Assembly: GCF_003259695.1 (NCBI RefSeq)
Contig: NZ_PZJH01000012.1
Span: 1 to 33,364, forward strand
DNA length: 33,364 bases
Reading direction: 5' to 3'
From: Macrococcus epidermidis
GTDB lineage: Bacteria; Bacillota; Bacilli; Staphylococcales; Staphylococcaceae
Positions 24,751-33,364 of this stretch are shown piece by piece (within the stretch, counting starts at the first letter, position 1; every line of letters begins with the position of its first letter). Made by a program: the position numbers and the translations under genes. Below the pieces are notes generated by a model. The model saw only the letters and a program-made list of their open reading frames with translations. It was not told the DNA's origin and ran no database searches.

Positions 24751-27700
24751 TTGACAGGTCAACTTATCCAATACGGAAGGCATCGTCAGCGTAGAAGTTA
24801 CGCAAGAATTTCCGAGATTTTAGAATTACCTAACTTAATAGAGATTCAAACAAAATCTTATGAATGGTTCTTAGAAGAAGGTTTAATCGAGATGTTTAGA
24901 GACATTTCACCAATTGAAGACTTCACTGGAAATCTTTCATTAGAATTTGTTGATTACAAATTAGGTGAGCCAAAGTACGATTTAGATGAAGCAAAGAACC
25001 GTGATGCTACTTACTCAGCGCCACTTCGAGTAAAGGTACGATTAATTATTAAAGAAACAGGCGAAGTGAAAGAACAAGAAGTCTTTATGGGTGATTTCCC
25101 ATTAATGACTGATACAGGTACGTTTGTCATCAATGGAGCAGAACGTGTTATCGTATCTCAGTTAGTTCGTTCACCATCTGTATACTTCAATGATAAAGTC
25201 GACAAGAATGGTAAAGTGAGCTTTGGAGCGACTGTTATCCCTAACCGTGGTGCGTGGCTTGAATATGAAACTGATGCGAAAGATGTAGTATTTGTTCGTA
25301 TTGACCGTACACGTAAATTACCGATCACTGTACTTTTACGTGCATTAGGATTCTCAAGTGACCAGGAAATCATTGATTTATTAGGTGACAACGAGTATTT
25401 ACGTAACGCATTAGACAAAGATAATACTGAGTCAACTGAAGCTGCATTACTTGAAATTTATGAACGTTTACGTCCAGGTGAACCACCTACAGTTGAGAAT
25501 GCGAAGAGTCTATTATACTCTCGTTTCTTCGACCCAAAACGCTATGATTTAGCAAGCGTTGGACGTTATAAAATGAATAAAAAGTTACATTTAAAACACC
25601 GTTTATTCAATCAAACGTTAGCTGAGCCAATCGTTGATGTAGAAACAGGTGAAATCGTAGCTGAAGAAGGTACACTTTTAGATCGTCGTAATTTAGATCA
25701 AATTTTAGATGTACTTGAAAACAACGCCAACCAAAAAGTATTCACTTTAGAGAATGGTTTGTTAGACGAGCCGATTGAAATTCAATCTGTTAAAGTTTAT
25801 GTTCCTGGAGATGAAGAAAAACGTACGACAACAATTATCGGTAATGCATTCCCAGATGAAGAAGTGAAGTGTATCACACCTGCTGATATTTTATCTTCTG
25901 TAAGTTATTTCTTTAACTTATTAGCTGGAGTAGGTTTCACTGATGATATCGATCACTTAGGTAATCGTCGTTTACGTTCAGTTGGTGAATTATTACAAAA
26001 CCAATTCCGTATCGGTTTAAGTCGTATGGAGCGTGTTGTACGCGAACGTATGAGTTTACAAGATACTGAATCTGTAACGCCTCAACAATTAATCAATATC
26101 CGTCCAGTCATTGCATCTATTAAAGAATTCTTTGGTAGTTCACAGTTATCTCAGTTCATGGACCAGGCAAACCCATTAGCTGAGCTTACGCATAAACGTC
26201 GTTTATCTGCATTAGGACCTGGTGGTTTAACAAGAGAACGCGCAGGTATGGAAGTACGTGACGTTCACTACTCTCACTATGGCCGTATGTGTCCGATTGA
26301 AACGCCGGAGGGACCAAACATCGGGTTAATCAACTCACTTTCAAGTTATGCGCGTGTTAATGAATTTGGTTTCATTGAAACACCATACAGAAAAGTTGAT
26401 ATTGAAACAAATACTGTTACATCACAAATTGACTATTTAACAGCTGACGAAGAAGATGCTTACGTTGTTGCCCAAGCGAACTCACGCTTAGACGATAATG
26501 GTAAGTTCTTAGATGACGAAGTTGTTTGTCGTTTCCGTGGTGATAATACTGTAATGGCACGTGAACGCATGGATTACATGGATGTTTCACCGAAACAGGT
26601 TGTTTCTGCTGCCACAGCTTGTATCCCATTCTTAGAAAACGATGACTCGAACCGTGCCTTAATGGGTGCGAACATGCAACGTCAAGCAGTGCCGTTAATG
26701 AATCCTGAAGCACCATTTGTTGGTACGGGTATGGAACACGTAGCAGCACGTGACTCTGGCGCTGCAGTAGTAGCGAAATATAAAGGTCGTGTAGAGCACG
26801 TTGAAGCTCGTCAGATTAAAGTTCGCCGTATCGTTGAAGAAGGCGGAAAAGAAATCGAAACAGATTTAGATGTATATAAATTAGCTAAATTCGCACGCTC
26901 AAACTCAGGTACTTGTTACAACCAACGTCCTATCGTTGAAGCTGGTAACATCGTAACGAAAGGTGAAATCTTAGCAGATGGTCCTTCTATGGAACTTGGT
27001 GAGATGGCACTTGGTCGTAACGTAGTTGTTGGATTTATGACTTGGGATGGTTATAACTACGAGGATGCTGTAATCATGAGCGAACGTCTTGTGAAAGACG
27101 ACGTATATACTTCTATCCATATTGAAGAATATGAATCAGAAGCGCGTGATACGAAGCTTGGACCTGAAGAAATTACAAGAGATATTCCTAACGTATCTGA
27201 CAATGCACTTAAAAACTTAGATGATCGTGGTATCATTTTCGTTGGTGCTGAAGTACGTGATGGTGACATCTTAGTTGGTAAAGTAACGCCTAAAGGGGTT
27301 ACTGAATTAACGGCTGAAGAACGTTTATTACATGCAATCTTCGGTGAAAAAGCGCGTGAAGTACGTGATACCTCATTACGTGTACCACACGGTGCTGATG
27401 GTATCGTATTAGACGTTAAAGTCTTTAATCGTGAAGATGGCGACGAGTTACCACCAGGCGTTAACCAATTAGTTCGTGTTTACATCGTTCAAAAACGTAA
27501 AATTCATGTTGGGGATAAAATGTGTGGACGTCACGGAAATAAAGGGGTTATCTCACGTATCTTACCAGAAGAAGATATGCCATTTATGCCTGATGGAACA
27601 CCGATTGATATCATGTTAAACCCACTTGGGGTACCTTCTCGTATGAACATCGGACAAGTATTAGAGTTACACTTAGGTATGGCTGCTAAAAACTTAGGTC

Positions 27701-28293
27701 TGCATGTTGCGTCTCCAGTATTTGATGGAGCAAACGATGAAGATGTTTGGTCAACAATCGAAGAAGCTGGTATGGCACGTGACGGTAAAACTGTACTTTA
27801 TGATGGACGTACTGGTGAACCATTCGATAACCGTGTATCAGTTGGTGTAATGTACATGCTTAAATTAGCCCACATGGTTGATGATAAGTTACATGCACGT
27901 TCAACTGGACCTTACTCACTTGTTACACAACAACCACTTGGTGGTAAAGCACAATTTGGTGGACAACGTTTTGGTGAGATGGAAGTATGGGCACTTGAAG
28001 CTTACGGTGCGGCGTATACTTTACAGGAAATCTTAACGTACAAATCTGATGATACTGTTGGTCGTGTGAAAACTTACGAAGCAATCGTTAAAGGTGAAAA
28101 TATTCCTCGTCCAGGTGTTCCGGAATCATTCCGCGTATTGATGAAAGAGTTACAAAGTTTAGGGTTAGATGTAAAAGTAATGGATAACAAAGATGAAGAG
28201 ATTGAAATGCGTGATTTAGAAGATGACGATTTCATCGATTCAAAGATTAACCTTGCAAAAGCACCAACACCAGAAGCTGAGATCACTGAATAA
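24751..28293 (+). CDS. rpoB: DNA-directed RNA polymerase subunit beta
   Basis: A 1180-residue polymerase subunit with the standard order: N-terminal [20 protein letters not shown], the lobe and protrusion, the rifampicin pocket [20 protein letters not shown] followed by [14 protein letters not shown] (about residues 460-495, all commonly mutated residues in wild-type state), the [25 protein letters not shown] segment, [12 protein letters not shown] (active-site lysines) and the C-terminal clamp segment [33 protein letters not shown] (in part). The TTG at 24751 gives the family N-terminus and lies eight bases after GAGGGG; the in-frame GTG at 24742 overlaps that site. The acidic C-terminal tail is short compared with Bacillus. 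Confidence 0.97.
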   Translation: MTGQLIQYGRHRQRRSYARISEILELPNLIEIQTKSYEWFLEEGLIEMFRDISPIEDFTGNLSLEFVDYKLGEPKYDLDEAKNRDATYSAPLRVKVRLIIKETGEVKEQEVFMGDFPLMTDTGTFVINGAERVIVSQLVRSPSVYFNDKVDKNGKVSFGATVIPNRGAWLEYETDAKDVVFVRIDRTRKLPITVLLRALGFSSDQEIIDLLGDNEYLRNALDKDNTESTEAALLEIYERLRPGEPPTVENAKSLLYSRFFDPKRYDLASVGRYKMNKKLHLKHRLFNQTLAEPIVDVETGEIVAEEGTLLDRRNLDQILDVLENNANQKVFTLENGLLDEPIEIQSVKVYVPGDEEKRTTTIIGNAFPDEEVKCITPADILSSVSYFFNLLAGVGFTDDIDHLGNRRLRSVGELLQNQFRIGLSRMERVVRERMSLQDTESVTPQQLINIRPVIASIKEFFGSSQLSQFMDQANPLAELTHKRRLSALGPGGLTRERAGMEVRDVHYSHYGRMCPIETPEGPNIGLINSLSSYARVNEFGFIETPYRKVDIETNTVTSQIDYLTADEEDAYVVAQANSRLDDNGKFLDDEVVCRFRGDNTVMARERMDYMDVSPKQVVSAATACIPFLENDDSNRALMGANMQRQAVPLMNPEAPFVGTGMEHVAARDSGAAVVAKYKGRVEHVEARQIKVRRIVEEGGKEIETDLDVYKLAKFARSNSGTCYNQRPIVEAGNIVTKGEILADGPSMELGEMALGRNVVVGFMTWDGYNYEDAVIMSERLVKDDVYTSIHIEEYESEARDTKLGPEEITRDIPNVSDNALKNLDDRGIIFVGAEVRDGDILVGKVTPKGVTELTAEERLLHAIFGEKAREVRDTSLRVPHGADGIVLDVKVFNREDGDELPPGVNQLVRVYIVQKRKIHVGDKMCGRHGNKGVISRILPEEDMPFMPDGTPIDIMLNPLGVPSRMNIGQVLELHLGMAAKNLGLHVASPVFDGANDEDVWSTIEEAGMARDGKTVLYDGRTGEPFDNRVSVGVMYMLKLAHMVDDKLHARSTGPYSLVTQQPLGGKAQFGGQRFGEMEVWALEAYGAAYTLQEILTYKSDDTVGRVKTYEAIVKGENIPRPGVPESFRVLMKELQSLGLDVKVMDNKDEEIEMRDLEDDDFIDSKINLAKAPTPEAEITE

Positions 28294-28321
28294 TCACTAT
28301 CTCAAAAGCTAGTCACTTATT

Positions 28322-28372
28322 TTGTTTAATACATCATGTAAGTCATTCCGCATTTACATGATGGTTAAACAA
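28322..28372 (+). repeat. Long hairpin in the rpoB-rpoC intercistronic gap
   Basis: TTGTTTAA (28322-28329) pairs with 28365-28372, and CATCATGTAA (28332-28341) with 28354-28363. Together they form an almost continuous 18-base-pair stem with a small bulge and a 12-base loop. No T-run follows, so it is unlikely to terminate. It may be an RNase III or other processing site between rpoB and rpoC. Confidence 0.75.
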
Positions 28373-28423
28373 GTTGAAATATAAATCTTGATAAAATTTT
28401 TAATACACTAAGGAGGTAGGGCT

Positions 28424-31400
28424 TTGATTGATGTAAATAACTTTCATTACATGAAGATAGGTCTCGCTTCACCTGAAAAAATCCGTTCTTGGAGTTTTGG
28501 TGAAGTTAAAAAGCCAGAAACAATTAACTACCGTACATTAAAACCTGAAAGAGATGGTTTATTCTGTGAGAAAATTTTCGGTCCAACAAAAGACTGGGAA
28601 TGTAGCTGTGGTAAATATAAACGTGTACGTTACAAAGGTATGGTCTGTGACCGTTGTGGCGTTGAAGTAACAAAATCAAAAGTACGTCGTGAACGTATGG
28701 GGCATATTGAATTAGCTGCACCTGTATCACACATCTGGTATTTCAAAGGAATTCCTTCTCGTATGGGATTGCTTTTAGATATGTCTCCGCGTTCTTTAGA
28801 AGAAGTTATCTATTTTGCTTCTTACGCTGTAATTGATCCAGGTCCAACTGGATTAGAGAAAAAATCATTATTATCTGAAAGAGAATACCGTGAGTATTAC
28901 GATAAGTTCCCTGGGCAATTCACTGCTAAGATGGGTGCTGAAGCGATTAAAGATTTATTAATGGACATCGACTTAGATGGAGAATTAAAATCTTTACGTG
29001 AAGAATTAGAAACAGCAACAGGACAACGTTTAACAAGAGCAATCAAACGTTTAGAAGTTGTTGAATCATTCCGTAATTCTGGTAATGATCCTTCTTGGAT
29101 GATTTTAGATGTATTACCAATCATTCCACCTGAAATTCGTCCAATGGTTCAATTAGATGGTGGACGTTTCGCTACATCTGATTTAAACGATTTATATCGT
29201 CGTGTTATTAACCGTAACAACCGTTTAAAGCGTTTATTAGATTTAGGTGCGCCTGGTATCATCGTACAAAATGAAAAACGTATGTTACAAGAAGCAGTTG
29301 ATGCTTTAATTGATAATGGTCGTCGTGGCCGTCCAGTAACTGGACCAGGTAACCGTCCATTAAAATCTTTATCTCATATGTTAAAAGGGAAACAAGGTCG
29401 TTTCCGTCAAAACTTACTTGGTAAACGTGTAGACTACTCTGGGCGTTCGGTTATCGTAGTAGGTCCAAACTTAAAAATGTATCAATGTGGTCTTCCTAAA
29501 GAAATGGCACTTGAATTATTCAAACCATTTGTTATGAAAGAACTTGTTGAACGTGAAATTGCGACAAACATTAAGAACGCTAAAGGTAAAATTGAGCGTA
29601 TGGAACCAGAAATCTGGGACGTTTTAGAAGACGTTATTCGTGAACACCCAGTTCTGTTAAACCGTGCACCAACACTTCACCGTTTAGGTATCCAGGCTTT
29701 CGAACCGACATTAGTTGAAGGTCGTGCGATTCGATTACATCCACTTGTAACGACTGCATACAATGCCGATTTCGATGGTGACCAAATGGCCGTTCACGTA
29801 CCTTTATCTAAAGAAGCGCAAGCTGAAGCACGTATGTTAATGTTAGCTGCACAAAATATCTTAAACCCTAAAGATGGTAAACCAGTTGTTACACCATCTC
29901 AGGATATGGTATTAGGTAACTACTACTTAACATTAGAGCGTTTAGGTACAATTGGTGAAGGTAGAATCTTTAAAGATGCAAATGAAGTTATTATGGCTTA
30001 TGTCAATGGATATGTTCATCTACATGCGCGTATTGCCGTTCAAGCTGGATCATTTAACAATCCAACATTTACTGACAAACAAAACAACCAATTATTAATA
30101 ACTTCTGTTGGTAAAGTAATCTTTAATGAAATTATGCCTGAATCATTCCCGTTCATTAACGAACCAACTTTATCAAACTTAGAAACAGTAACACCTGATA
30201 AATATTTCATCGATGCAACTGAATTAACTGAAGAAGGATTATTAAAATACTTAAATGAGCAACCACTTGTTAAACCATTTAATAAAAAATTCTTAGGTCA
30301 AATCATTGCTGAAGTGTTCAATAGATTCCATATTACTGATACTTCTATGATGTTAGACAGAATGAAAGATTTAGGATTTAAATATTCTTCACGTGCCGGT
30401 ATTACAGTAGGTGTATCTGACATCGTGGTATTACCTGATAAACAAGATATTATCGGTTTAGCAGAAGAAAAAGTAGATAGAGTAACGAAACAGTTCACAC
30501 GTGGTTTAATTACTGAAAGTGAACGTTACGCTGCTGTTATTGAAATTTGGACGAAAGCTAAAGATGACATTCAAGCAAAATTAATGAACTCTTTAGATGA
30601 CTTGAACCCAATCTTCATGATGAGTGACTCTGGTGCCCGTGGTAACGCATCTAACTTTACGCAGTTAGCAGGTATGCGTGGACTGATGGCCAACCCGGCT
30701 GGACGTATCATTGAGTTACCAATCAAATCTTCATTCCGTGAAGGTTTAACAGTATTAGAATACTTTATCTCTACGCATGGTGCGCGTAAAGGTCTTGCCG
30801 ATACAGCACTTAAAACAGCCGATTCAGGTTACTTAACGCGTCGTCTAGTTGACGTTGCTCAAGACGTTATCGTACGTGAACCTGATTGTGGTACTGACCG
30901 TGGATTACTTGTTTCAGCGATCCGTGAAGGTTCAGAACTTATTGAACCATTCATTGAGCGTTTAGAAGGACGTTATTCTCGTGAAACAGTAAGACACCCA
31001 GAAACAAAAGAAATTCTTGTTAGAGTGAACGAATTGATTACACCTGAAATCGCGAAACAAATCGTGGATGCAGGTATCGAAGAAATGCATATCCGTTCAG
31101 CATTTACATGTAACTCACGTCACGGGGTTTGTGAAAAATGTTACGGTAAAAACTTAGCAACAGGTGAAAAAGTAGAAGTTGGGGAAGCAGTTGGTACAAT
31201 CGCTGCCCAATCTATCGGTGAACCTGGTACTCAGTTAACGATGCGTACATTCCATACAGGTGGGGTTGCCGGTGCCGATATTACACAAGGTTTACCTCGT
31301 ATTCAGGAATTATTCGAAGCGCGTAATCCGAAAGGTCAAGCTGTAATCTCTGAGATTAACGGTGAGATTATCGAATTAAACGTTGTAAAAGATCGTATGC

Positions 31401-32044
31401 AGGAAATTAAAGTTAAAGGTGAGAATGAAGTACGTACTTACTTAGCACCTGGTACTGCAAGACTTAAAGTAGAAGTTGGGCAAAAAATCGCGCGTGGTGA
31501 AGTAATGACTGAAGGTTCTATCGAGCCTAAACAATTATTAGCTGTAGCGGGACTTAATGCGACACAAAGCTACTTATTAAAAGAAGTTCAAAAAGTATAC
31601 CGTATGCAAGGGGTAGAAATCTCAGATAAACACGTTGAGGTAATGGTACGTCAAATGTTACGTAAAGTTCGTATTATCGAAGCAGGAGACACAAAATTAT
31701 TACCAGGTGCATTAGTTGATATTCATACATTTACTGATGCTAACCGTGAAGTGTTTAAAGCGAGAAAACACCCAGCAACAGCGAAACCTGTATTGCTTGG
31801 TATTACGAAAGCATCACTTGAAACAGAAAGTTTCTTATCTGCAGCATCGTTCCAGGAAACAACACGTGTGTTAACTGATGCAGCGATTAAAGGTAAACGT
31901 GATGACTTATTAGGACTTAAAGAAAACGTTATTATCGGTAAGTTAATACCAGCTGGTACAGGTATGAGACGTTATAGTGGCGTTGAATACGAAAAAGATG
32001 CACCAGCATTAGAGCAAGATGAAGTAGTAGTAACTGAAAATTAA
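28424..32044 (+). CDS. rpoC: DNA-directed RNA polymerase subunit beta'
   Basis: A 1206-residue polymerase subunit. The N-terminal zinc-binding domain reads [20 protein letters not shown] (about residues 60-80). The lid and rudder region includes [20 protein letters not shown] (abbreviated), and the catalytic magnesium loop [16 protein letters not shown] is intact (about residue 449). The second zinc site (CGTDRG .. [13 protein letters not shown]), the bridge helix and trigger loop ([34 protein letters not shown]) are present. The start is the TTG at 28424 behind an AAGGAGGTAGGG; both large polymerase subunits therefore use TTG. It ends in a strong terminator, and the usual rplGB-rpsL genes do not follow. 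Confidence 0.98.
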   Translation: MIDVNNFHYMKIGLASPEKIRSWSFGEVKKPETINYRTLKPERDGLFCEKIFGPTKDWECSCGKYKRVRYKGMVCDRCGVEVTKSKVRRERMGHIELAAPVSHIWYFKGIPSRMGLLLDMSPRSLEEVIYFASYAVIDPGPTGLEKKSLLSEREYREYYDKFPGQFTAKMGAEAIKDLLMDIDLDGELKSLREELETATGQRLTRAIKRLEVVESFRNSGNDPSWMILDVLPIIPPEIRPMVQLDGGRFATSDLNDLYRRVINRNNRLKRLLDLGAPGIIVQNEKRMLQEAVDALIDNGRRGRPVTGPGNRPLKSLSHMLKGKQGRFRQNLLGKRVDYSGRSVIVVGPNLKMYQCGLPKEMALELFKPFVMKELVEREIATNIKNAKGKIERMEPEIWDVLEDVIREHPVLLNRAPTLHRLGIQAFEPTLVEGRAIRLHPLVTTAYNADFDGDQMAVHVPLSKEAQAEARMLMLAAQNILNPKDGKPVVTPSQDMVLGNYYLTLERLGTIGEGRIFKDANEVIMAYVNGYVHLHARIAVQAGSFNNPTFTDKQNNQLLITSVGKVIFNEIMPESFPFINEPTLSNLETVTPDKYFIDATELTEEGLLKYLNEQPLVKPFNKKFLGQIIAEVFNRFHITDTSMMLDRMKDLGFKYSSRAGITVGVSDIVVLPDKQDIIGLAEEKVDRVTKQFTRGLITESERYAAVIEIWTKAKDDIQAKLMNSLDDLNPIFMMSDSGARGNASNFTQLAGMRGLMANPAGRIIELPIKSSFREGLTVLEYFISTHGARKGLADTALKTADSGYLTRRLVDVAQDVIVREPDCGTDRGLLVSAIREGSELIEPFIERLEGRYSRETVRHPETKEILVRVNELITPEIAKQIVDAGIEEMHIRSAFTCNSRHGVCEKCYGKNLATGEKVEVGEAVGTIAAQSIGEPGTQLTMRTFHTGGVAGADITQGLPRIQELFEARNPKGQAVISEINGEIIELNVVKDRMQEIKVKGENEVRTYLAPGTARLKVEVGQKIARGEVMTEGSIEPKQLLAVAGLNATQSYLLKEVQKVYRMQGVEISDKHVEVMVRQMLRKVRIIEAGDTKLLPGALVDIHTFTDANREVFKARKHPATAKPVLLGITKASLETESFLSAASFQETTRVLTDAAIKGKRDDLLGLKENVIIGKLIPAGTGMRRYSGVEYEKDAPALEQDEVVVTEN

Positions 32045-32052
32045 TAAATTTT

Positions 32053-32084
32053 ACACCCAAATATTAATATTTGGGTGTTTTTTT
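32053..32084 (+). terminator. Intrinsic terminator of rpoB-rpoC
   Basis: ACACCCAAATATT (32053-32065) is directly followed by its reverse complement (32066-32078) and seven T. The apex bases form the loop. Confidence 0.93.
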
Positions 32085-32172
32085 GTCACTAAACATTCAC
32101 AATCACAAAACAGATAATTTAATAGAAATTGGTGTATGATAGTTAAACTGAATACAATAAAGGAGGGTGAAT

Positions 32173-32361
32173 ATGAATATTAAAATGAAAGAACTCATCG
32201 TAATGGTATTAGGATTAGTTGAAATCATTGCCGGATTTGCATTATATGAAGAGTCGCAATTAGGGGGCATTACATTTATATTATTAGGCTTTGCATTCTT
32301 AGCGATTATGTTTATCATGGAACGAAAAGATTACCAAAGTAAACATTATAATTTGAAATAA
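32173..32361 (+). CDS. Small two-helix membrane protein, unknown function
   Basis: A 62-residue protein of no family I recognise. Residues about 5-25 (MKELIVMVLGLVEIIAGFAL) and 31-50 (GGITFILLGFAFLAIMFIME) are hydrophobic helices joined by a short acidic loop (YEESQL), and the C-terminus is basic (RKDYQSKHYNLK). Both ends would lie on the same side of the membrane, probably inside given the positive tail. AGGAGGG lies 5 bases before the ATG, a strong ribosome site that supports a real gene; a GTG at 32167 overlaps it. It stands alone between the rpoC terminator and two downstream hairpins. Confidence 0.72.
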   Translation: MNIKMKELIVMVLGLVEIIAGFALYEESQLGGITFILLGFAFLAIMFIMERKDYQSKHYNLK

Positions 32362-32398
32362 AATTTATAAAAAACAATATATCACTATAAATAACAAC

Positions 32399-32432
32399 AA
32401 TAGCCTAAGAAAATAAATATTCTTAGGCTATT
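32399..32432 (+). terminator. Hairpin after the small membrane-protein gene
   Basis: A perfect 13-base-pair stem (32399-32411 with 32420-32432) and an 8-base loop. The downstream sequence is only moderately T-rich, so termination is probable but not certain. Confidence 0.6.
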
Positions 32433-32485
32433 ATATTGTGAAATAATTTTGTGTAGTGTAAAATCATAGACTAACTGTGAAGTAT

Positions 32486-32524
32486 AAAAGGGGACATGAT
32501 TTGAAAAAATGTCTCCTTTTATTT
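32486..32524 (+). terminator. Second hairpin with T-rich 3' arm
   Basis: AAAAGGGGACA (32486-32496) pairs with 32510-32520 with one G-U pair and a 13-base loop, with T residues at and after the 3' arm. It could end transcripts arriving from either strand, since the other side is A-rich. Confidence 0.55.
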
Positions 32525-32628
32525 TAAAGTAAAAAAATGAATTATATAAAAATACATTATATAATTAAGAGTAATGTTTAAATAAGGATAGAGTTAAATT
32601 ACTCCAAATTCATTAAAAGGGATTTCTG

Positions 32629-32664
32629 CAATTTAATATATGAAGTTGGCCATATATTAAATTG
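32629..32664 (+). repeat. Perfect 14-bp inverted repeat before the surface-protein gene
   Basis: CAATTTAATATATG (32629-32642) and its exact reverse complement (32651-32664) flank the 8-base loop AAGTTGGC. It lies 22 bases before the ATG, between a possible promoter and the ribosome site. It could be a 5' UTR hairpin or an operator. Confidence 0.75.
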
Positions 32665-32686
32665 TGGAAAATAGGAATAAAAATTT

Positions 32687-33319
32687 ATGAAGAATAATAA
32701 AAATTTCAAGAAAATATCATTTGCGATTACTTCAAGTATATTAGGAACTGTCGGCTTAATGAATGAATCTGTTGTGACACATGCTGCAGAATTACAAAAT
32801 ATACAACAACAAATTACGCAACAACACGCATTTTATTTACAGCGATCCTCACTGAGATTTTTAGAGGGTTATATATATTATGATGGAGATAACGATGGGC
32901 AATGGGATTCTCGTTTAGGTAATATCAACATTGAACTTATCGGAATAGATGGAAGTACTTATAGAGGTGCTACAAATAGTGAAGGCTATTTTTATCTAGA
33001 AGGAATGAACAGAGGTGATTATGAATTACGCATGTTTGTACCTACAGTTGATCAATCAGGAATGGAAACTATAGAAACTGTAAGTACTGCTGTAATAGTT
33101 GATCGTAATATTGTTAATAGAGTGAAAGTGACAGTTACGAAGCTACCAGACGATCCAACGACCGAAGCGCCGACAACCGAAACGCCATCAACGGAAGAAA
33201 CAACGACTGAAGCACCTACAACAGCAGAACCAACAACCGAAACGCCATCAACGGAAGAAACAACGACTGAAGCACCTACAACAAGAGCTCCAATCATAAA
33301 TGATAATAATTATCATTGA
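32687..33319 (+). CDS. Secreted SdrD B-like domain protein with Thr/Pro/Glu repeat tail, no cell-wall anchor
   Basis: A 210-residue protein. A signal peptide is clear: basic KNNKNFKK, hydrophobic ISFAITSSILGTVGLM and a cleavage site near HAAE (about residue 34). Residues about 60-150 form one SdrD B-like/Cna B-like domain: GYIYYDGDNDGQWDSRLGN has the DxDxDGxxD calcium-loop pattern, followed by GATNSEGYFYLEGMNRGDYEL. Residues 155-205 are a Pro/Thr/Glu-rich tail with two copies of TTETPSTEETTTEAPTT from a 60-base DNA repeat. In Sdr proteins such a tail leads to LPxTG and a membrane anchor; here the frame ends NDNNYH without either. The protein is therefore either released or truncated. The stop lies within a Fur-box palindrome. 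The ribosome site (TAGGAA) is weak. Confidence 0.8.
   Translation: MKNNKNFKKISFAITSSILGTVGLMNESVVTHAAELQNIQQQITQQHAFYLQRSSLRFLEGYIYYDGDNDGQWDSRLGNINIELIGIDGSTYRGATNSEGYFYLEGMNRGDYELRMFVPTVDQSGMETIETVSTAVIVDRNIVNRVKVTVTKLPDDPTTEAPTTETPSTEETTTEAPTTAEPTTETPSTEETTTEAPTTRAPIINDNNYH
33173..33283 (+). repeat. 60-bp-period tandem repeat in the surface-protein gene
   Basis: The 51 bases at 33173-33223 recur identically at 33233-33283. Each copy encodes TTETPSTEETTTEAPTT, separated by AEP. Identity at the DNA level implies recent duplication or copy-number slippage. Confidence 0.92.
33301..33315. promoter_or_regulatory. Perfect Fur box (7-1-7)
   Basis: TGATAATAATTATCA is an exact match to the firmicute Fur consensus TGATAATNATTATCA. 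It overlaps the final codons of the secreted-protein gene, so it more probably serves a gene beyond the window end than the gene it overlaps. Confidence 0.8.
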
Positions 33320-33349
33320 GAAACATTTTCAGTTACAATCATAACAGAC

Positions 33350-33364
33350 TGAGAATTATTTTCA
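33350..33364. promoter_or_regulatory. Second Fur-box-like site at the window end
   Basis: TGAGAATTATTTTCA matches the Fur 7-1-7 consensus at thirteen of the fourteen defined positions short of one (two mismatches in 15 bases). Its centre is 49 bases from that of the perfect box. Possible -10 sequences (TACAAT 33334-33339, TCATAA 33339-33344) lie between them. Confidence 0.55.

Larger units (their letters stand above)
32362..32686 (+). other. Gene-free stretch with three inverted repeats
   Basis: This very A/T-rich 325-base region holds three hairpins, listed separately, and a TATAAT (32560-32565) with a poor -35 that may be the promoter of the downstream surface-protein gene. I see no coding frame with a ribosome site. 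Confidence 0.6.

Noticed and set aside
26125-26230. Rifampicin-resistance change in rpoB
   Set aside because: All residues commonly altered in the pocket (in [15 protein letters not shown] and HKRRLSALG) are in the wild-type state.
1-33364. CRISPR arrays, insertion sequences, tRNA genes, prophage or toxin-antitoxin genes
   Set aside because: I saw no regularly spaced repeats, transposase motifs, tRNA cloverleaf with CCA-end context, or phage structural genes in reading the window.

Overview
The window is a chromosomal core segment from a low-GC Gram-positive bacterium of the family Staphylococcaceae. Gene order and protein sequences follow the Staphylococcus/Bacillus block ctsR-mcsA-mcsB-clpC-radA-yacL-(ispD-ispF)-gltX-cysE-cysS-mrnC-rlmB-yacP-sigH-secE-nusG-rplKAJL-rsmC-like-rpoB-rpoC. 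Four traits point away from S. aureus and, by inference only, toward Macrococcus/Macrococcoides or another early-branching relative. These are ispD-ispF (the MEP isoprenoid route), a short McsA, no rpmG between sigH and secE, and no rplGB-rpsL-rpsG-fusA run directly after rpoC.

Positions 1-263 hold the 3' part of a 5S rRNA, its terminator and two related hairpins. Positions 264-2510 (minus strand) carry a two-gene unit: a MocR/PdxR-type regulator followed by a NERD-zinc ribbon-HTH protein. Divergent from it, pdxS-pdxT encode the glutamine-dependent pyridoxal 5'-phosphate synthase, so the regulator probably controls vitamin B6 synthesis. A monocistronic nitroreductase gene and a convergent nucleoside transporter (nupC) follow, sharing a bidirectional terminator.

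Positions 6210-10645 are the class III heat-shock operon ctsR-mcsA-mcsB-clpC, with a sigma-A promoter and a CtsR operator at the transcription start. Positions 10682-15786 (radA, yacL, ispD, ispF, gltX) are tightly spaced. A cysteine-specific T-box leader (about 15835-16017) then controls cysE-cysS and probably mrnC, rlmB and yacP. The serine acetyltransferase, which starts cysteine synthesis, and the cysteinyl-tRNA synthetase would therefore respond together to uncharged tRNA-Cys. sigH follows.

Positions 20419-32084 hold the secretion, transcription and translation block. Each unit has its own recognisable promoter and RNA leader: secE-nusG, rplK-rplA (paired L1-site-like motifs), rplJ-rplL (L10 leader plus a terminator hairpin), the rsmC-like methyltransferase, and rpoB-rpoC (leader hairpin and a long intercistronic hairpin).

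After the rpoC terminator the content becomes accessory. It contains a 62-residue two-helix membrane protein, a 325-base gap with three inverted repeats, and a secreted SdrD B-like protein with a Thr/Pro/Glu repeat tail but no visible cell-wall anchor. A perfect Fur box overlaps the last codons of that gene and a near-perfect one ends the window, so an iron-regulated gene probably lies just beyond. I saw no CRISPR array, insertion sequence, prophage gene or tRNA gene.
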